Of a DNA stretch of 64,000 nt, positions 26,438-35,839 are shown one piece after another. A program made the position numbers and the translations under genes. The DNA is taken from the NCBI RefSeq assembly GCF_014656215.1, contig NZ_BNBZ01000001.1:62001-126000 (forward strand). The letters run 5' to 3'. The DNA is from Streptomyces zaomyceticus (lineage in GTDB: Bacteria > Actinomycetota > Actinomycetes > Streptomycetales > Streptomycetaceae). The stretch's first letter is position 1; every line of letters begins with the position of its first letter. Under the pieces are notes generated by a model. It ran no database searches. It saw only the letters and a list, made by a program, of their open reading frames with translations, and was not told the origin of the DNA.

Positions 26438-26469
26438 CCCCGGGGCGGTTGTCAGGTGCCGCCCCGGGG
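26438..26469. terminator. Hairpin between SGNH hydrolase and GH3 genes
   Basis: CCCCGGGGCGG (26438-26448) pairs perfectly with CCGCCCCGGGG (26459-26469) around a 10-nt loop. It lies between two convergent genes and probably serves both. Confidence 0.75.
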
Positions 26470-26493
26470 CCGGTCGTGAGGGTCCTCGCGGAC

Positions 26494-28950
26494 TCAGATC
26501 TCCAGGGTGGCGGTCAGCCGGACGTCGGCCAGGGAGCGGGCGGCCCGCACCTCGTAGCCGCCGGGGACGAGGGTCCAGTCGTTCTTCGCCCCGTCCCAGA
26601 TCTCGAAGGCGCGGCGGGGCACCGTGATCTCGGTCTCGACGGTCTCACCGGGTCCGGCCTGGACACTCGCGAAGCCGGCCAGCCAACGGTCTGGGCGGTC
26701 GGGACCGCCGGTCCGCGGCGCCAGGTAGATCTGGACGGTCTCGCGGCCGGGCCGGTCACCGGTGTTGGTGATCCGGACCTTCGCCGACGCCGGGGTGACC
26801 TCCAGGGAGTCGTACGACCAGGTCGTGTAGCCGAGGCCGTGACCGAAGGCGTACGCGGGAGCCGTCCCCCGCCGGTCCCAGGCGCGGTAGCCGATGAGGA
26901 TCCCCTCGCTGTAGGCGAGTTCGCCCTCGACCGGGGTGACGTCGGTGACGGGGACGTCGGCGAGGGCGACGGGCCAGGTGGTGGGGAGCCGGCCGCCGGG
27001 CTCCTCGGCGCCGGTGAGGACGTCGGCGAGGGCCGCGCCGCCCTCCTGGCCGGGGAACCAGCCGAGCAGGATCGCGGCCACGTCCTCGCGCCAGGGCAGT
27101 TCGACGGGGGAGCCGGCGTTGACCACGACGACGGTGCGCGGGTTGGCGGCGGCCACGGCCCGTACGAGCTCGTCCTGACGGCCCGGGAGGGCGAGGTCCT
27201 TGCGGTCGAAGCCCTCGGACTCGACGCGTTCGGTGGTGGCGATGACCACGACGGCGGTGTCGGCGGCGCGGGCGGCCTCGACGGCCTCGGCGATCAGTTC
27301 GTCGGGGTCACGGCGCGGACCGAGGTGGACGAAGGAGAACATGACGGCCGGCAGCGGGGCCGCGAACTCCTTGTCCAGGGTGTGCAGCAGGGACACCTCG
27401 ACGGTCTCGCCGGCGGTGAGCGCGACCTTGGCGCGCTCGATCGGGGAGCCGAAGAAGGCCTCGAAGGGGTCGCTCTCGGGGCCCATGGTCTGGACGCCCT
27501 CGAAGAGGGTCTCGCCGCCGACGGCGAGGGCGTACGCGCCGAGACCGCGGGTGCCGAAGGAGTGTTCGCCGGACTCGCGCGGGGTGAAGGTGCCGATGAC
27601 CTCGATGGAGGCGAGGGCCTGGTGGGTGACGCCGGCCGGCAGGTCGTCGCCGATCCACTGGACCTGGCCGTTGGGCAGCGAGCCCTCGCCGAGGAGCCGG
27701 CCCTCGGCGTCGCGGCAGCGGGCGCGGAGGGTGAATCCCTGATCGGCGGGGGCGAGCTCCTCGCTGGGGTCGGCTCCGACGGTGAAGGTGAGCGCGCCCT
27801 CGGGGAGCGCGGCGGTGAGGCCGTCGAGCGGGGAGACGACGTGGTCGGGGAAGACCTGGGCGGAGCCGCCGCCGAGCACGCGGGCGTCGCGGGCGGCGGC
27901 GCCGGAGAGGGCGACGGTCCCGGGCCGCAGCGGGAGGACTCCGTTCTCGTTGCGTACGAGGACGAAGCCGCGGTGGGCGATCTCGCGGGCGAGGGCGTCC
28001 CCGTCGACGGGGGCGGGGAGTTCGGTGACGGCCGGCGGGGCTCCTTCGAGGGCGCCGACGCGGGCGGCGAGCCGCAGGACGTTGCGTACGGCCGTGTCGA
28101 CCGCGGACTCCTCGACCTCGCCGGCCCGGACGGCGGCGGCGAGGGCCTCGCCGTAGACGGTGACGGGGCCGGGCATGGCGACGTCGAGGCCGCCCTCGAT
28201 GTCGCCGGTGGTGGAGCGGGCGGCCATCCAGTCGGAGACGTTGACGCCGTCGAAGCCCCACTCGCCGCGCAGCACCTCGTTGACGAGGTGGTGGTGCTCG
28301 GTCATCGTCACGCCGTTGACCTGGTTGTACGCGGTCATGATGCCCCAGGGGCGGGCGTTCTCGACGATGGCCTCGAAGGGGGCGAGGTAGAGCTCGCGGA
28401 GCGGGCGGGCGTCGATCCTGTTGTCGACGGTGAAGCGGTCGGTCTCGGCGTCGTTGGCCACGAAGTGCTTGACGGTGGTGCCGACACCGCCGTCCTGAAC
28501 GCCCCGGACGTAGCCGGTGCCGATCTCGCCGGTGAGATACGGGTCCTCGCTGTAGGCCTCGAAGTGGCGCCCGCCGAGCGGGGTGCGGTGCAGGTTGACC
28601 GTGGGCGCGAGCAGGACGTGGACCCCCTTGCGGCGGGCCTCCTGTGCGAGGAGACGGCCGGCGCGGCGGGCGAGCGCCGGGTCCCAGGCGGCGGCGAGCG
28701 CGGTCGGGGACGGCAGGGCGACGGACGGGTCGTCGGCGGTCCAGCGGACACCGCGGACGCCGATCGGACCGTCGGACATGACCAGGGACCGCAGACCGAT
28801 CTCCGGCAGGGCGGGCAGGGACCACATGTCCTGGCCGCCGAGCAGTCGGGTCTTGCCGTCCAGGTCGAGCTTGGCGAGCGCCGCCTCGACGGCCTCCTCC
28901 CGCGCCGCGTCCGCCTCCGCCCGTGCCGTGTCCGCACCGGTCTCCGTCAT
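26494..28950 (-). CDS. Glycoside hydrolase family 3 beta-glucosidase with PA14 insert
   Basis: The 818-residue protein has the GH3 N-terminal barrel (LLGGQDMWSLPALPEIG, MSDGPIGVRG) with Lys-His-Phe at residues 161-163 and nucleophile Asp240 in GVNVSDW. The alpha/beta sandwich C-domain has an inserted PA14-like domain (GTFTPRESGEHSFGTRG region). A fibronectin III-like end (AYAFGHGLGYTTWSY, NTGDRPGRETVQIYL) follows. There is no signal peptide, so it acts on imported oligosaccharides. The ATG at 28950 follows GAGGAGG, which decides it over upstream Met codons. It is divergent from a TetR gene with a 22-bp operator-like repeat between them. Confidence 0.93.
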   Translation of the reverse strand: MTETGADTARAEADAAREEAVEAALAKLDLDGKTRLLGGQDMWSLPALPEIGLRSLVMSDGPIGVRGVRWTADDPSVALPSPTALAAAWDPALARRAGRLLAQEARRKGVHVLLAPTVNLHRTPLGGRHFEAYSEDPYLTGEIGTGYVRGVQDGGVGTTVKHFVANDAETDRFTVDNRIDARPLRELYLAPFEAIVENARPWGIMTAYNQVNGVTMTEHHHLVNEVLRGEWGFDGVNVSDWMAARSTTGDIEGGLDVAMPGPVTVYGEALAAAVRAGEVEESAVDTAVRNVLRLAARVGALEGAPPAVTELPAPVDGDALAREIAHRGFVLVRNENGVLPLRPGTVALSGAAARDARVLGGGSAQVFPDHVVSPLDGLTAALPEGALTFTVGADPSEELAPADQGFTLRARCRDAEGRLLGEGSLPNGQVQWIGDDLPAGVTHQALASIEVIGTFTPRESGEHSFGTRGLGAYALAVGGETLFEGVQTMGPESDPFEAFFGSPIERAKVALTAGETVEVSLLHTLDKEFAAPLPAVMFSFVHLGPRRDPDELIAEAVEAARAADTAVVVIATTERVESEGFDRKDLALPGRQDELVRAVAAANPRTVVVVNAGSPVELPWREDVAAILLGWFPGQEGGAALADVLTGAEEPGGRLPTTWPVALADVPVTDVTPVEGELAYSEGILIGYRAWDRRGTAPAYAFGHGLGYTTWSYDSLEVTPASAKVRITNTGDRPGRETVQIYLAPRTGGPDRPDRWLAGFASVQAGPGETVETEITVPRRAFEIWDGAKNDWTLVPGGYEVRAARSLADVRLTATLEI

Positions 28951-29006
28951 GGCGTACCTCCTCGTTGACGTACTGCTGACCCCGATGCGCCCCATCGTGC
29001 ACCCCT

Positions 29007-29028
29007 TCACCTGTAGACCGGTAGGTGA
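29007..29028. promoter_or_regulatory. Candidate TetR operator between GH3 and TetR genes
   Basis: TCACCT (29007-29012) and AGGTGA (29023-29028) form an inverted repeat with 10-bp spacing, a typical TetR-family length. An unusually AT-rich stretch (TTATCTTTTTGTTATTTTAC, 29031-29050) follows and may hold a -10 region. Confidence 0.6.
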
Positions 29029-29124
29029 TGTTATCTTTTTGTTATTTTACGGAGGGGGTACGGTCCTGTCGGAAGCGACGAGCGAACGACGGCGGGGAAG
29101 CCGACCGGGAAGGGGGCCACGGCG

Positions 29125-29733
29125 ATGGTGCGGGCCAGAAGCGAGGAGCGGCGGGCGGACATCCTCCGCGCCGCCCTCGAGGTCATCGCCGAGCGCGGCT
29201 ACCGGGGCGCCACCCTCGGCTCCGTCGCCGAGCGGGTCGGCCTCACCCAGCAGGGACTGCTGCACTACTTCCCCACGAAGGAGGCACTGCTCGTCGCCGT
29301 CCTGGAGGAGCGCGACCGCTGGGACACCAGCGGCGGACGGGATCGTGAGGGCTGGCGGCTCGACCTGGTCGAATCCCTCGTCGAGTACAACGCGATGCGG
29401 CCCGGCATCGTGCAGACCTTCTCCGCGCTGCTCGGCGAGAGCGTGACGGACGAGCACCCGGCGCGGGCCTTCTTCACCGACCGGTACGCGCAGGTGCGGG
29501 CGAACATGGCGCAGGTGCTGCGGCTGGAGTTCGGCGACCGGCTGCCGGGCGGGCTCAGCCCGGAACGGGCGGCGCCGCTCCTGACGGCCGTGATGGACGG
29601 GCTCCAGTACCAGTGGCTCCTGGACCCCGCGGCGGTCGACATGCCGGCCGCCTTCCGTGACTTCCTGCACCTGCTGCACGGCGGCGGGGACGGGGACAAG
29701 AGGTCGGGGGCGGGGGCCGGCGGCGGGAACTAG
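29125..29733 (+). CDS. TetR-family transcriptional regulator
   Basis: The 202-residue protein has the TetR N-terminal HTH ([44 protein letters not shown]). A helical ligand-binding domain follows with a Gly/Asp-rich tail at the very C-terminus. It is divergent from the GH3 glucosidase, so it probably represses that gene and itself, with a sugar as inducer. TetR control of a glucosidase is less common than LacI in Streptomyces. A GGAAGGGG site lies before the ATG at 29125. Its TAG stop overlaps the TAG stop of the convergent dehydrogenase on the shared palindrome CTAG. Confidence 0.9.
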   Translation: MVRARSEERRADILRAALEVIAERGYRGATLGSVAERVGLTQQGLLHYFPTKEALLVAVLEERDRWDTSGGRDREGWRLDLVESLVEYNAMRPGIVQTFSALLGESVTDEHPARAFFTDRYAQVRANMAQVLRLEFGDRLPGGLSPERAAPLLTAVMDGLQYQWLLDPAAVDMPAAFRDFLHLLHGGGDGDKRSGAGAGGGN

Positions 29734-30572
29734 GCCGTCCCTTCCGGGTCCCGCCCGATCCGAGGGGGGACGACCCGGTGGGCGAGGGCGGACAGGTCCT
29801 GGTCCCGCAGCGAGGCGTCCCCGCTCAGCGCCGCGTGGACGGCCTCCAGGACCGGGAGTTCCGCCGCCGCCGTGGCGAGGGCGACGTCCTTGGCCGCGAG
29901 GGCGACCGGGAAGTGCGAGCCGGTCGCGGTGGCGCGGGCGACGGCTCCGGAGAGGGGACCCTCGGCGAGGCTCCGCAGGGCCAGCTCCCGGGGCAGACCG
30001 AGCGATCCGGCGAGCGTCAGGGCCTCGGCCACCAGGGCGACTCCGCCGATGGCGGCGTTGATGAGGACCAGCTTGAGGGCGGCGCCGGTGCCGGGGCCGC
30101 CGCACGGGGCGACCGTCCCGAGACGGTCGAGGACGGCGGCGACGGGGGCCGTGTCGCCACCCGCGAGGACCAGCAGTTCGCCCGCGGCGGCCCGGTCCAC
30201 ACTGCCCATGACGGGCGCGTCGATCAGGGTGACCCCTTCGGGGAGCCCGGCGGTCAGGGTTCCGACGGCGTCGGGGCCGATCGTCGAGGTGTCGATCCAG
30301 TACGTGCCCGGCCGCAGAGCCGGGAGGAGTTCCTCCGCGACGGCGAGCGCGGCGGCCGGGTCCGCCAGCATGGTGACGACGACGTCGGCGTCACGGACCG
30401 CGTCGGCGGGGGTCGCGGCGCGGACGGCCCCGTCCGCGACCAGCGCGTCGGCCTTGCCGGCCGTACGGTTCCAGACGGTCAGGGGGTGCCCCGCGTCGAG
30501 GAGTCGGCGGGCCATGGGGAGGCCCATGGAGCCGAGGCCGAGGAAGGCGATCTTCTGCTGTGTGCTGTCCAT
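29730..30572 (-). CDS. NAD(P)-dependent beta-hydroxyacid dehydrogenase
   Basis: The 280-residue protein is of the 3-hydroxyisobutyrate dehydrogenase/6-phosphogluconate-like family. It has a Rossmann motif [18 protein letters not shown], an RTAGK NADP-preferring region, the substrate loop [22 protein letters not shown], and catalytic Lys in [13 protein letters not shown]. The substrate is unknown; an imine reductase or glyoxylate reductase-like role is possible. The minus-strand TAGCGT (30585-30580) is 7 nt before the ATG, so the transcript is leaderless. It is divergent from a LysR regulator that probably controls it. Confidence 0.9.
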   Translation of the reverse strand: MDSTQQKIAFLGLGSMGLPMARRLLDAGHPLTVWNRTAGKADALVADGAVRAATPADAVRDADVVVTMLADPAAALAVAEELLPALRPGTYWIDTSTIGPDAVGTLTAGLPEGVTLIDAPVMGSVDRAAAGELLVLAGGDTAPVAAVLDRLGTVAPCGGPGTGAALKLVLINAAIGGVALVAEALTLAGSLGLPRELALRSLAEGPLSGAVARATATGSHFPVALAAKDVALATAAAELPVLEAVHAALSGDASLRDQDLSALAHRVVPPRIGRDPEGTA

Positions 30573-30630
30573 GGAGCAGACGCTAGGCGCGGCCCTCCCA
30601 TGCGACAAGCGAATGTCTAGCATGGGATCC
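30573..30630. promoter_or_regulatory. Compact divergent leaderless promoters, dehydrogenase / LysR gene
   Basis: Only 58 bp separate the two start codons. TAGCGT on the minus strand (30585-30580) and TAGCAT on the plus strand (30618-30623) each stand 7 nt from their ATG. The LysR binding site must overlap one or both. Confidence 0.6.
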
Positions 30631-31602
30631 ATGCCTTCCGGTCATGCCTTGTACGAGGTCTTCCTCGCCGTCGCCCGCGAGGGGTCCTTCACCGCCGCCG
30701 CCCGCGTCCTCGGCTACACCCAGTCCGCCGTCTCCCGCCAGGTGCAGGCCCTGGAGGACGAGACGGGCGCCGTGCTGTTCGAGCGGCTGCCGCGCGGGGT
30801 GCGCCCGACCGAGGCGGGCCGGGTGCTGCTGCCGCACGCCGAGGCCGTACGGGACCGGCTGGTCACGGCCCGGGCCGAACTGGAGGCGCTGCGCACCCTG
30901 GAGGGCGGGCTGCTCCGGCTCGGCTCGTTCTCCAGCGCCAACGCGGCCCTCGTCCCCCGTACCCAGGCCGCCTTCCGCACCCGGCACCCGGGCGTGACCG
31001 TCACCCGCACCGAGGGCCCGTCCGTGAAGCATCTCGGGCAGCTCGCCGCAGGTGAACAGGACCTGGCGGTGGTCGCCCCGGCCCTCGCCACTCCCCCGCC
31101 GGAGGGTGTGACGCTCCACCCCCTCCTGGACGAGCCGATGCTGGTGGCCCTGGAGCGCGCGCACCCGTACGCGGGTCGGCGGGCGGTGCGGCTGGCCGAA
31201 CTCGCCGAGGAGGAGTGGATCGTCGGCGCCGAGCGCCTGGAGGACACCCTCTTCCGCCCGGCCGTCGCCGCCGGCTTCCGCCCGCGCACCGGACTTCTCG
31301 CGCACGACTGGGTCGCGAAGCTCGGCGCGGTGGCCGCCGGTCTCGGCATCACCCTCGTACCGGCGCTCGCGGCCGCCTCCGTCCCCCGGGAGGTCACGCT
31401 CGTCACGATCCACCCGGACGACGTCCCGTACCGGCGGATCTGCGCGGCGACCCCGCCGACCCCGACCGTGGCCGCGACCGCCTTTCTGGGGCTGCTGCGG
31501 GAGACGGCGGAGACCATGCGGAAGTCCCGCGCGTTCCCCGGCGGACGACGGGCGGGACAGGCCGGTGGGCGGGTGGAAGGGACCGACGGCCGGGCGGGAT
31601 GA
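30631..31602 (+). CDS. LysR-family transcriptional regulator
   Basis: The 323-residue protein has a LysR winged HTH ([39 protein letters not shown]) and a periplasmic-binding-like effector domain ending in a basic Gly-rich tail. It is divergent from the beta-hydroxyacid dehydrogenase and 7 bp upstream of a nitrilase-family gene. These are the likely targets. An upstream in-frame ATG at 30622 falls inside the TAGCAT -10 box, so 30631 is the start. Confidence 0.9.
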   Translation: MPSGHALYEVFLAVAREGSFTAAARVLGYTQSAVSRQVQALEDETGAVLFERLPRGVRPTEAGRVLLPHAEAVRDRLVTARAELEALRTLEGGLLRLGSFSSANAALVPRTQAAFRTRHPGVTVTRTEGPSVKHLGQLAAGEQDLAVVAPALATPPPEGVTLHPLLDEPMLVALERAHPYAGRRAVRLAELAEEEWIVGAERLEDTLFRPAVAAGFRPRTGLLAHDWVAKLGAVAAGLGITLVPALAAASVPREVTLVTIHPDDVPYRRICAATPPTPTVAATAFLGLLRETAETMRKSRAFPGGRRAGQAGGRVEGTDGRAG

Positions 31603-31609
31603 TGACGGC

Positions 31610-32323
31610 ATGATCGTCGCAGCCACCCAGTTCGCCCCGGTCGCCGGGGACATCGCCGCCAATGTGCGGACCGTCGCCGGCCTGGTCCGGGCCGCCGGTG
31701 CCGAGGGCGCCCGTCTCGTCGTCTTCGCCGAGCTCTGCCTCAGCGGGTACGAGCCGTCCCTGATCAGGGACACCCCCGAGCTGGTCCTCGGAGAGGACGA
31801 CTCCCGGCTCGAACCCGTACGGGAGGCCTGCCGCGCGGTGTCGGCGGCGGCCGTCGTCAACGGGCCGGTGCGGACGGCGGACGGCCGGCCCGCGGTCGCC
31901 TCGCTGGTCATCGGCCCGGACGGCTCGCTCCTCGCCCGCTACGACAAGCAGCACCTGTACGGAATCGAGCAGGAGGTGTTCGCGCCGGGCACCGCGGACG
32001 GGCGGTTCGCGCTCGACGGCGTCCGGTTCGCGACGGCCACCTGCTACGACAACCGCTTCCCGGAGCTGGCCGAGCGTGCGGCGGCCGACGACTGCGCTGT
32101 GTATCTGGCGAGTTCGGTGCTCGCCGCCGACAACGACTCGTTCGAGAAGGTGTATCCCGTACGGGCCCGGGACTTCGGCCTGTACGTGGTGCTCGCCAAT
32201 GTCCTCGGGGCCAACGAGGACGGTGTGGGCTGCGGCGCCGCCGGCGCCTGGGGCCCGGGCGGAGAGCGGATCGCCGACGCGGGCGGCACGGAGCCGGGGT
32301 TCGTGCTCGCCGAGGTCGGCTGA
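31610..32323 (+). CDS. Carbon-nitrogen hydrolase (nitrilase superfamily)
   Basis: The 237-residue protein has the Glu-Lys-Cys triad of the nitrilase superfamily: Glu41 in VVFAELCLSGY, Lys113 in YDKQHLYG and Cys145 in TATCYDNRFPE. The family hydrolyses amides or nitriles; the substrate is not known. It is somewhat short for the family but complete. The ATG at 31610 lies 7 bp after the LysR stop, so it may be co-transcribed with that regulator. A hairpin follows about 90 bp downstream. Confidence 0.9.
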   Translation: MIVAATQFAPVAGDIAANVRTVAGLVRAAGAEGARLVVFAELCLSGYEPSLIRDTPELVLGEDDSRLEPVREACRAVSAAAVVNGPVRTADGRPAVASLVIGPDGSLLARYDKQHLYGIEQEVFAPGTADGRFALDGVRFATATCYDNRFPELAERAAADDCAVYLASSVLAADNDSFEKVYPVRARDFGLYVVLANVLGANEDGVGCGAAGAWGPGGERIADAGGTEPGFVLAEVG

Positions 32324-32377
32324 GCGGGCGGATTCGGAAGTACCGGGCGCGCTCGCCGCGGCCGGGCGGGCGCGGGG

Positions 32378-32424
32378 ACGCGGAAGAGCCGGGCGGCTGC
32401 GGGTACGCGGAAGAGCCGGGCGGC
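32378..32424. repeat. Direct repeat of 20 bp in intergenic region
   Basis: ACGCGGAAGAGCCGGGCGGC occurs at 32378-32397 and again at 32405-32424, a 27-bp period. The second copy runs into the terminator hairpin. Confidence 0.9.
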
Positions 32425-32448
32425 CGTGGGACATCGGCCGCCCGGCTC
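32413..32448. terminator. Terminator between nitrilase and metalloprotease genes
   Basis: GAGCCGGGCGGCCG (32413-32426) pairs perfectly with CGGCCGCCCGGCTC (32435-32448), with an 8-nt loop. It lies between the convergent nitrilase and M4 protease genes. Confidence 0.75.
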
Positions 32449-32497
32449 CGGGGAAGCCGTCACGGAACCCCCGGTCCGCGACGGCGCCCCGACCCCT

Positions 32498-34687
32498 TTA
32501 CGGGGCGCTCAGGCCCAGCGTGTACGCGCCGGAGCCGCTGTACGCGTGGACCACGTAGCGGTAGTAGCCCGCGGTGCCGTTGTAGCTGGTGTTCTCGTCG
32601 GCGGTCGCCGTGCCGCCCACGGCCACGTCCACCCAGCCCGCGCCGTTCCACTTCTGCAGGTACAGGTCGAAGTCCTTGCCGGCCGGGCCGCGCAGGCAGC
32701 CCACGTGGGTGCCCGAGGTCGCCGAGTAGTAGTACGAGCCGTCGGGCTGGACCCCGGTCTGGCCGGAGGTCAGGCTGCCCTGGTAGCTGTTCTCGGTGTT
32801 GTCGCAGCCGGTGGGCGGGGTCGTGGTGCCGACCGACAGCTGGTAGGTGACGGTGTGGGTGGCGGAGCCCGTACCGGTGACGGTGATCGGGTAGGTGCCG
32901 TTGGCCGTGCCCGCCGCGACCTGGACGGTCATCGTGGACGAGGAGCCCGAGGTCACCGAGGTGGGGCTGAAGGAGACGGTGACGCCGCTCGGGGCACCGC
33001 TCGCGGAGAGCTGGACGGTCTGCGCGCTGCCCCCGGTGGTGCTGGTGTTCACCGTGGAGGTGACGGAGGCGCCCGGCTGGACCGAACCCGAGGACGGGTT
33101 CAGGGCGAGCGAGAAGTCCGGGGTGGTGGTGCCGCCGCAGTCGGTCTCACCGGACTGGGCGGGGACGCCGATCGCGTTCCAGGCCGCCTTCACCGCGTTG
33201 CACTCGACGCTGCCGTAGGTGTTCTTGGCGCTGGTCAGCGTGGCCTTGCGGGCGGCGAGGTGGTTCCAGGAGGAGGTCTTCATGAGCAGCGCGCCCATGA
33301 AGACCTTGCCGGCCTTCTGGATGCCGATGCCGGTCACGGAGGACGGACCGCCGGAACATATGGGGCTGTTGGGCTTGCCGCCGCCCGGGTTGGAGCCCTC
33401 GGCCAGCAGGTAGAACCAGTGGTTCTGCGGGCCGGCCGCCGCGTGCACCTCGGTGCCGGAGGTCAACTGGGTGTAGCAGTTGGGGTTGTTGTTGATGAGC
33501 GACGGGTTGTACATGTTGCGGATCGGCTGGTTGTTGCCGGTGAAGTTCAGCTTCTCGCCGACGGTGTAGTCGGGGGTGTCGTTCGGGTTGTTGGCGAAGT
33601 GCTCCGTGAGCGCGCCGAAGATGTCTCCGGTCGACTCGTTCATGCCGCCGTTCTCGTTGGACGAGCCGGCGCTGCCCGGGGTCCGGTCGAAGATCTCGTG
33701 GCCGTACTCGTGCGCCACGACGTCGATGCCGGTGAGCTGGTTGGTGCCGTTCTGGTTGCGGCCGTACGTGGTCTTCGTACCGTCGTAGTACGCGTTGACC
33801 TCGCTCAGTCCGGCGCGGGCCGGGACCATGCCGCCCTGGCCGTTGATGCCGTTGTAGCCGAACCACTGCTTGAGCATGTCGGACTCGCGCTGGGCCGCGT
33901 ACATGATGTCGACGCAGGCGGTGACCAGGTCGTTGGCGCCGTTGTTGCCCCACGGCGAGGAGCCCGTGTAGGCGCTGCCGTTCTGGCCGCCGCACTTGAA
34001 GCCGCCGCGGCTGGTGTCGGTCATGGAGCTCGCGGCGGTGTCGATGGTGACGTTGCCGTTGTGGTAGCCGCGGCCGTCGGCGTGCAGGATCTTGTCGGTG
34101 GCCTGCGCGACAGAGCCGGTACGGGCGTCGACATAGGTGTCGAGGGAGCTCGGCGCGTCCTTCGCGGTGCGGCCGACGACCAGGGTGTGCCAGGTCAGTA
34201 CGGCCTTGCCGCCCTTGAGGAGGACGGTCAGCTCGGGGGTGCTCGCGGACTCCACCGAGGCCAGCTGGCCGCGGGCGGTGGCGAGGGCCGCGGCGGCGGT
34301 CACCTTCGCCGTGGTGGAGAGCTTGATGGTGGGCGCGGTGGCGCCGGTGACGTCCCGGACCTTGCCGGAGCTGTCGGAGAGGACCACCGCGTCGCCGCCG
34401 CCGGCGACGGGGAGGCCGCGGTAGGTGCGCTCGTACGAGGTGTAGTAGAGGCCGTTCGCCCAGGGGGTGACGGAGGTCCGGACGAGGTCCTCGTCGGCTC
34501 CGTGCCGCAGCTCGTCGAGACCGCTGGCCGCGGCGCCGTCGGCGGCGGAGAGCGCGAGGGACTTGCCGTGGCCCGGGGGTACGGGCTGCGCCTTCGGGGC
34601 CGCGGTGGCGGTGCCGGCGAGGGCGGTCGCGAGGCTCGCCGAGAGCGCCAGGGCGGCCACGGCCGCCGTGATTCTGCTGGGGTGCAA
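32498..34687 (-). CDS. Secreted M4 (thermolysin-type) metalloprotease
   Basis: The 729-residue preproprotein has a signal peptide (residues 1-29, ending ATAA), a propeptide (FTP/PepSY-like) to about residue 210, and a catalytic domain. The zinc motif is HEYGH (His326, Glu327, His330), the third ligand lies in MNESTGDIFG and the catalytic His in EVHAAAGPQNHW. After the enzyme come an Ig-like domain (about 530-630) and a C-terminal PPC domain, which may be trimmed after export. The start is TTG at 34687 with a GGAG site 6 nt upstream; no other start gives the full signal peptide. It is divergent from a LysR regulator. Confidence 0.93.
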   Translation of the reverse strand: MHPSRITAAVAALALSASLATALAGTATAAPKAQPVPPGHGKSLALSAADGAAASGLDELRHGADEDLVRTSVTPWANGLYYTSYERTYRGLPVAGGGDAVVLSDSSGKVRDVTGATAPTIKLSTTAKVTAAAALATARGQLASVESASTPELTVLLKGGKAVLTWHTLVVGRTAKDAPSSLDTYVDARTGSVAQATDKILHADGRGYHNGNVTIDTAASSMTDTSRGGFKCGGQNGSAYTGSSPWGNNGANDLVTACVDIMYAAQRESDMLKQWFGYNGINGQGGMVPARAGLSEVNAYYDGTKTTYGRNQNGTNQLTGIDVVAHEYGHEIFDRTPGSAGSSNENGGMNESTGDIFGALTEHFANNPNDTPDYTVGEKLNFTGNNQPIRNMYNPSLINNNPNCYTQLTSGTEVHAAAGPQNHWFYLLAEGSNPGGGKPNSPICSGGPSSVTGIGIQKAGKVFMGALLMKTSSWNHLAARKATLTSAKNTYGSVECNAVKAAWNAIGVPAQSGETDCGGTTTPDFSLALNPSSGSVQPGASVTSTVNTSTTGGSAQTVQLSASGAPSGVTVSFSPTSVTSGSSSTMTVQVAAGTANGTYPITVTGTGSATHTVTYQLSVGTTTPPTGCDNTENSYQGSLTSGQTGVQPDGSYYYSATSGTHVGCLRGPAGKDFDLYLQKWNGAGWVDVAVGGTATADENTSYNGTAGYYRYVVHAYSGSGAYTLGLSAP

Positions 34688-34834
34688 CGTCTGCTCCGAT
34701 CAGGGTGGGGATCGTCGTGGGGGAGACGGATCGTCGCGCCGAGTATGGGCGTGAACATGACTTGTTCGGGACATCTCATCCGGCATAAGACGCGGGTTAT
34801 GGTGCGGCCGCTCGGTGCTGCGTACGCTGCTGAA
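34688..34834. promoter_or_regulatory. Divergent region, M4 protease / LysR gene
   Basis: The 147-bp gap includes TACGCT (34823-34828), 6 nt before the LysR ATG, as a leaderless -10. A less GC-rich tract (CATAAGACGCGGGTTATGG, 34783-34801) is a plausible regulator-binding or protease promoter area. Confidence 0.45.
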
Positions 34835-35839
34835 ATGCAGCTGGAGTTGAGGCATCTTGAGGCCGTCTGCCGGATAGCGGAAGCGGGCAGTCTGGGGCGT
34901 GCCGCAGGGCGGCTCGGGGTCTCGCAGCCGGCTCTCTCGGCGCAGCTCCGCCGGATCGAACGGGTCGCCGGCGGGGAGCTCTTCCTCCGCGGCCGGCACG
35001 GTGTGGAGCCCACCCCGCTGGGCGAGTTCGTGCTCTCCAAGGCCCGGCTCGTACTCGGCGAGATGGACGCCCTGTCCGCCGGGGCGCGGGCCGTCGCCCC
35101 GCACACCCCGCTGCGCCTCGGCTGCATCCTGCTCGTCCTCGTCGACGGACTGCTGGGGCAGTTGGAGCAGGTCATGGCGGGACAGGACATCGCGGTGACC
35201 GTGGAGCACTCGGCCACCACCCTGACCCGGCAGCTCGGCGCGGGACGGTACGACGCCGTGCTCTACGGGGAGGTCAACGACCACGAGGTGGCACTCCCGC
35301 AGGGCACCACGGCGAGGACCCTGGTCCCCAGGGAGCCGTTCTGCGTGCGGCTTTCGGCAGCGCACCCGCTGGCCGGCAAGGAGCGGATCGCGCTGGCCGA
35401 GCTGGCCGGGGAGTCCTGGATGACCCTCGTGGAGGACGACGACGGCGGCCCCGAGGCGCTGATCGCCGCCTGCGCGAAGGCCGGGTTCACGCCCTCGCTG
35501 CGGCACCGGGTGGCCGACCGGAAGATGCACTACGACCTGATCGCCTCGGGCCGGGCGATCTCGATGAGCCAGCCCACCGCCCCGCACGCGGAGGGCACCG
35601 TACTGCGCCCCCTGGAGGGCGACCCGGTCCTGGGACGCATCCGGCTCGCCTGGAACAGGGCGGCGGTGCCCGCCCGGCACGCGGAACTGCTGTACCGGGC
35701 GGCGGTCCGCGCGTATCTGGCGAACGTCGACAACAACGCCTTCTACCGGGCGTGGTGGGACGCGCGGCCGGAACTGCACCCGGTCCTCGACGTCCGGGAC
35801 GACGGCGAGGACCGGGTGCCCTGCCGGGATCAGTCGTAG
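34835..35839 (+). CDS. LysR-family regulator, probable activator of the M4 protease
   Basis: The 334-residue protein starts MQLELRHLEAVCRIAEAGS and has the LysR HTH (GRAAGRLGVSQPALSAQLRRIE) and a substrate-binding-like effector domain. It is divergent from the M4 metalloprotease; Streptomyces neutral proteases are often paired with a LysR activator. The ATG at 34835 is 6 nt from TACGCT, giving a leaderless mRNA. Its last 10 bases overlap the end of the convergent pectate lyase gene, so no room for a terminator exists between them. Confidence 0.9.
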   Translation: MQLELRHLEAVCRIAEAGSLGRAAGRLGVSQPALSAQLRRIERVAGGELFLRGRHGVEPTPLGEFVLSKARLVLGEMDALSAGARAVAPHTPLRLGCILLVLVDGLLGQLEQVMAGQDIAVTVEHSATTLTRQLGAGRYDAVLYGEVNDHEVALPQGTTARTLVPREPFCVRLSAAHPLAGKERIALAELAGESWMTLVEDDDGGPEALIAACAKAGFTPSLRHRVADRKMHYDLIASGRAISMSQPTAPHAEGTVLRPLEGDPVLGRIRLAWNRAAVPARHAELLYRAAVRAYLANVDNNAFYRAWWDARPELHPVLDVRDDGEDRVPCRDQS

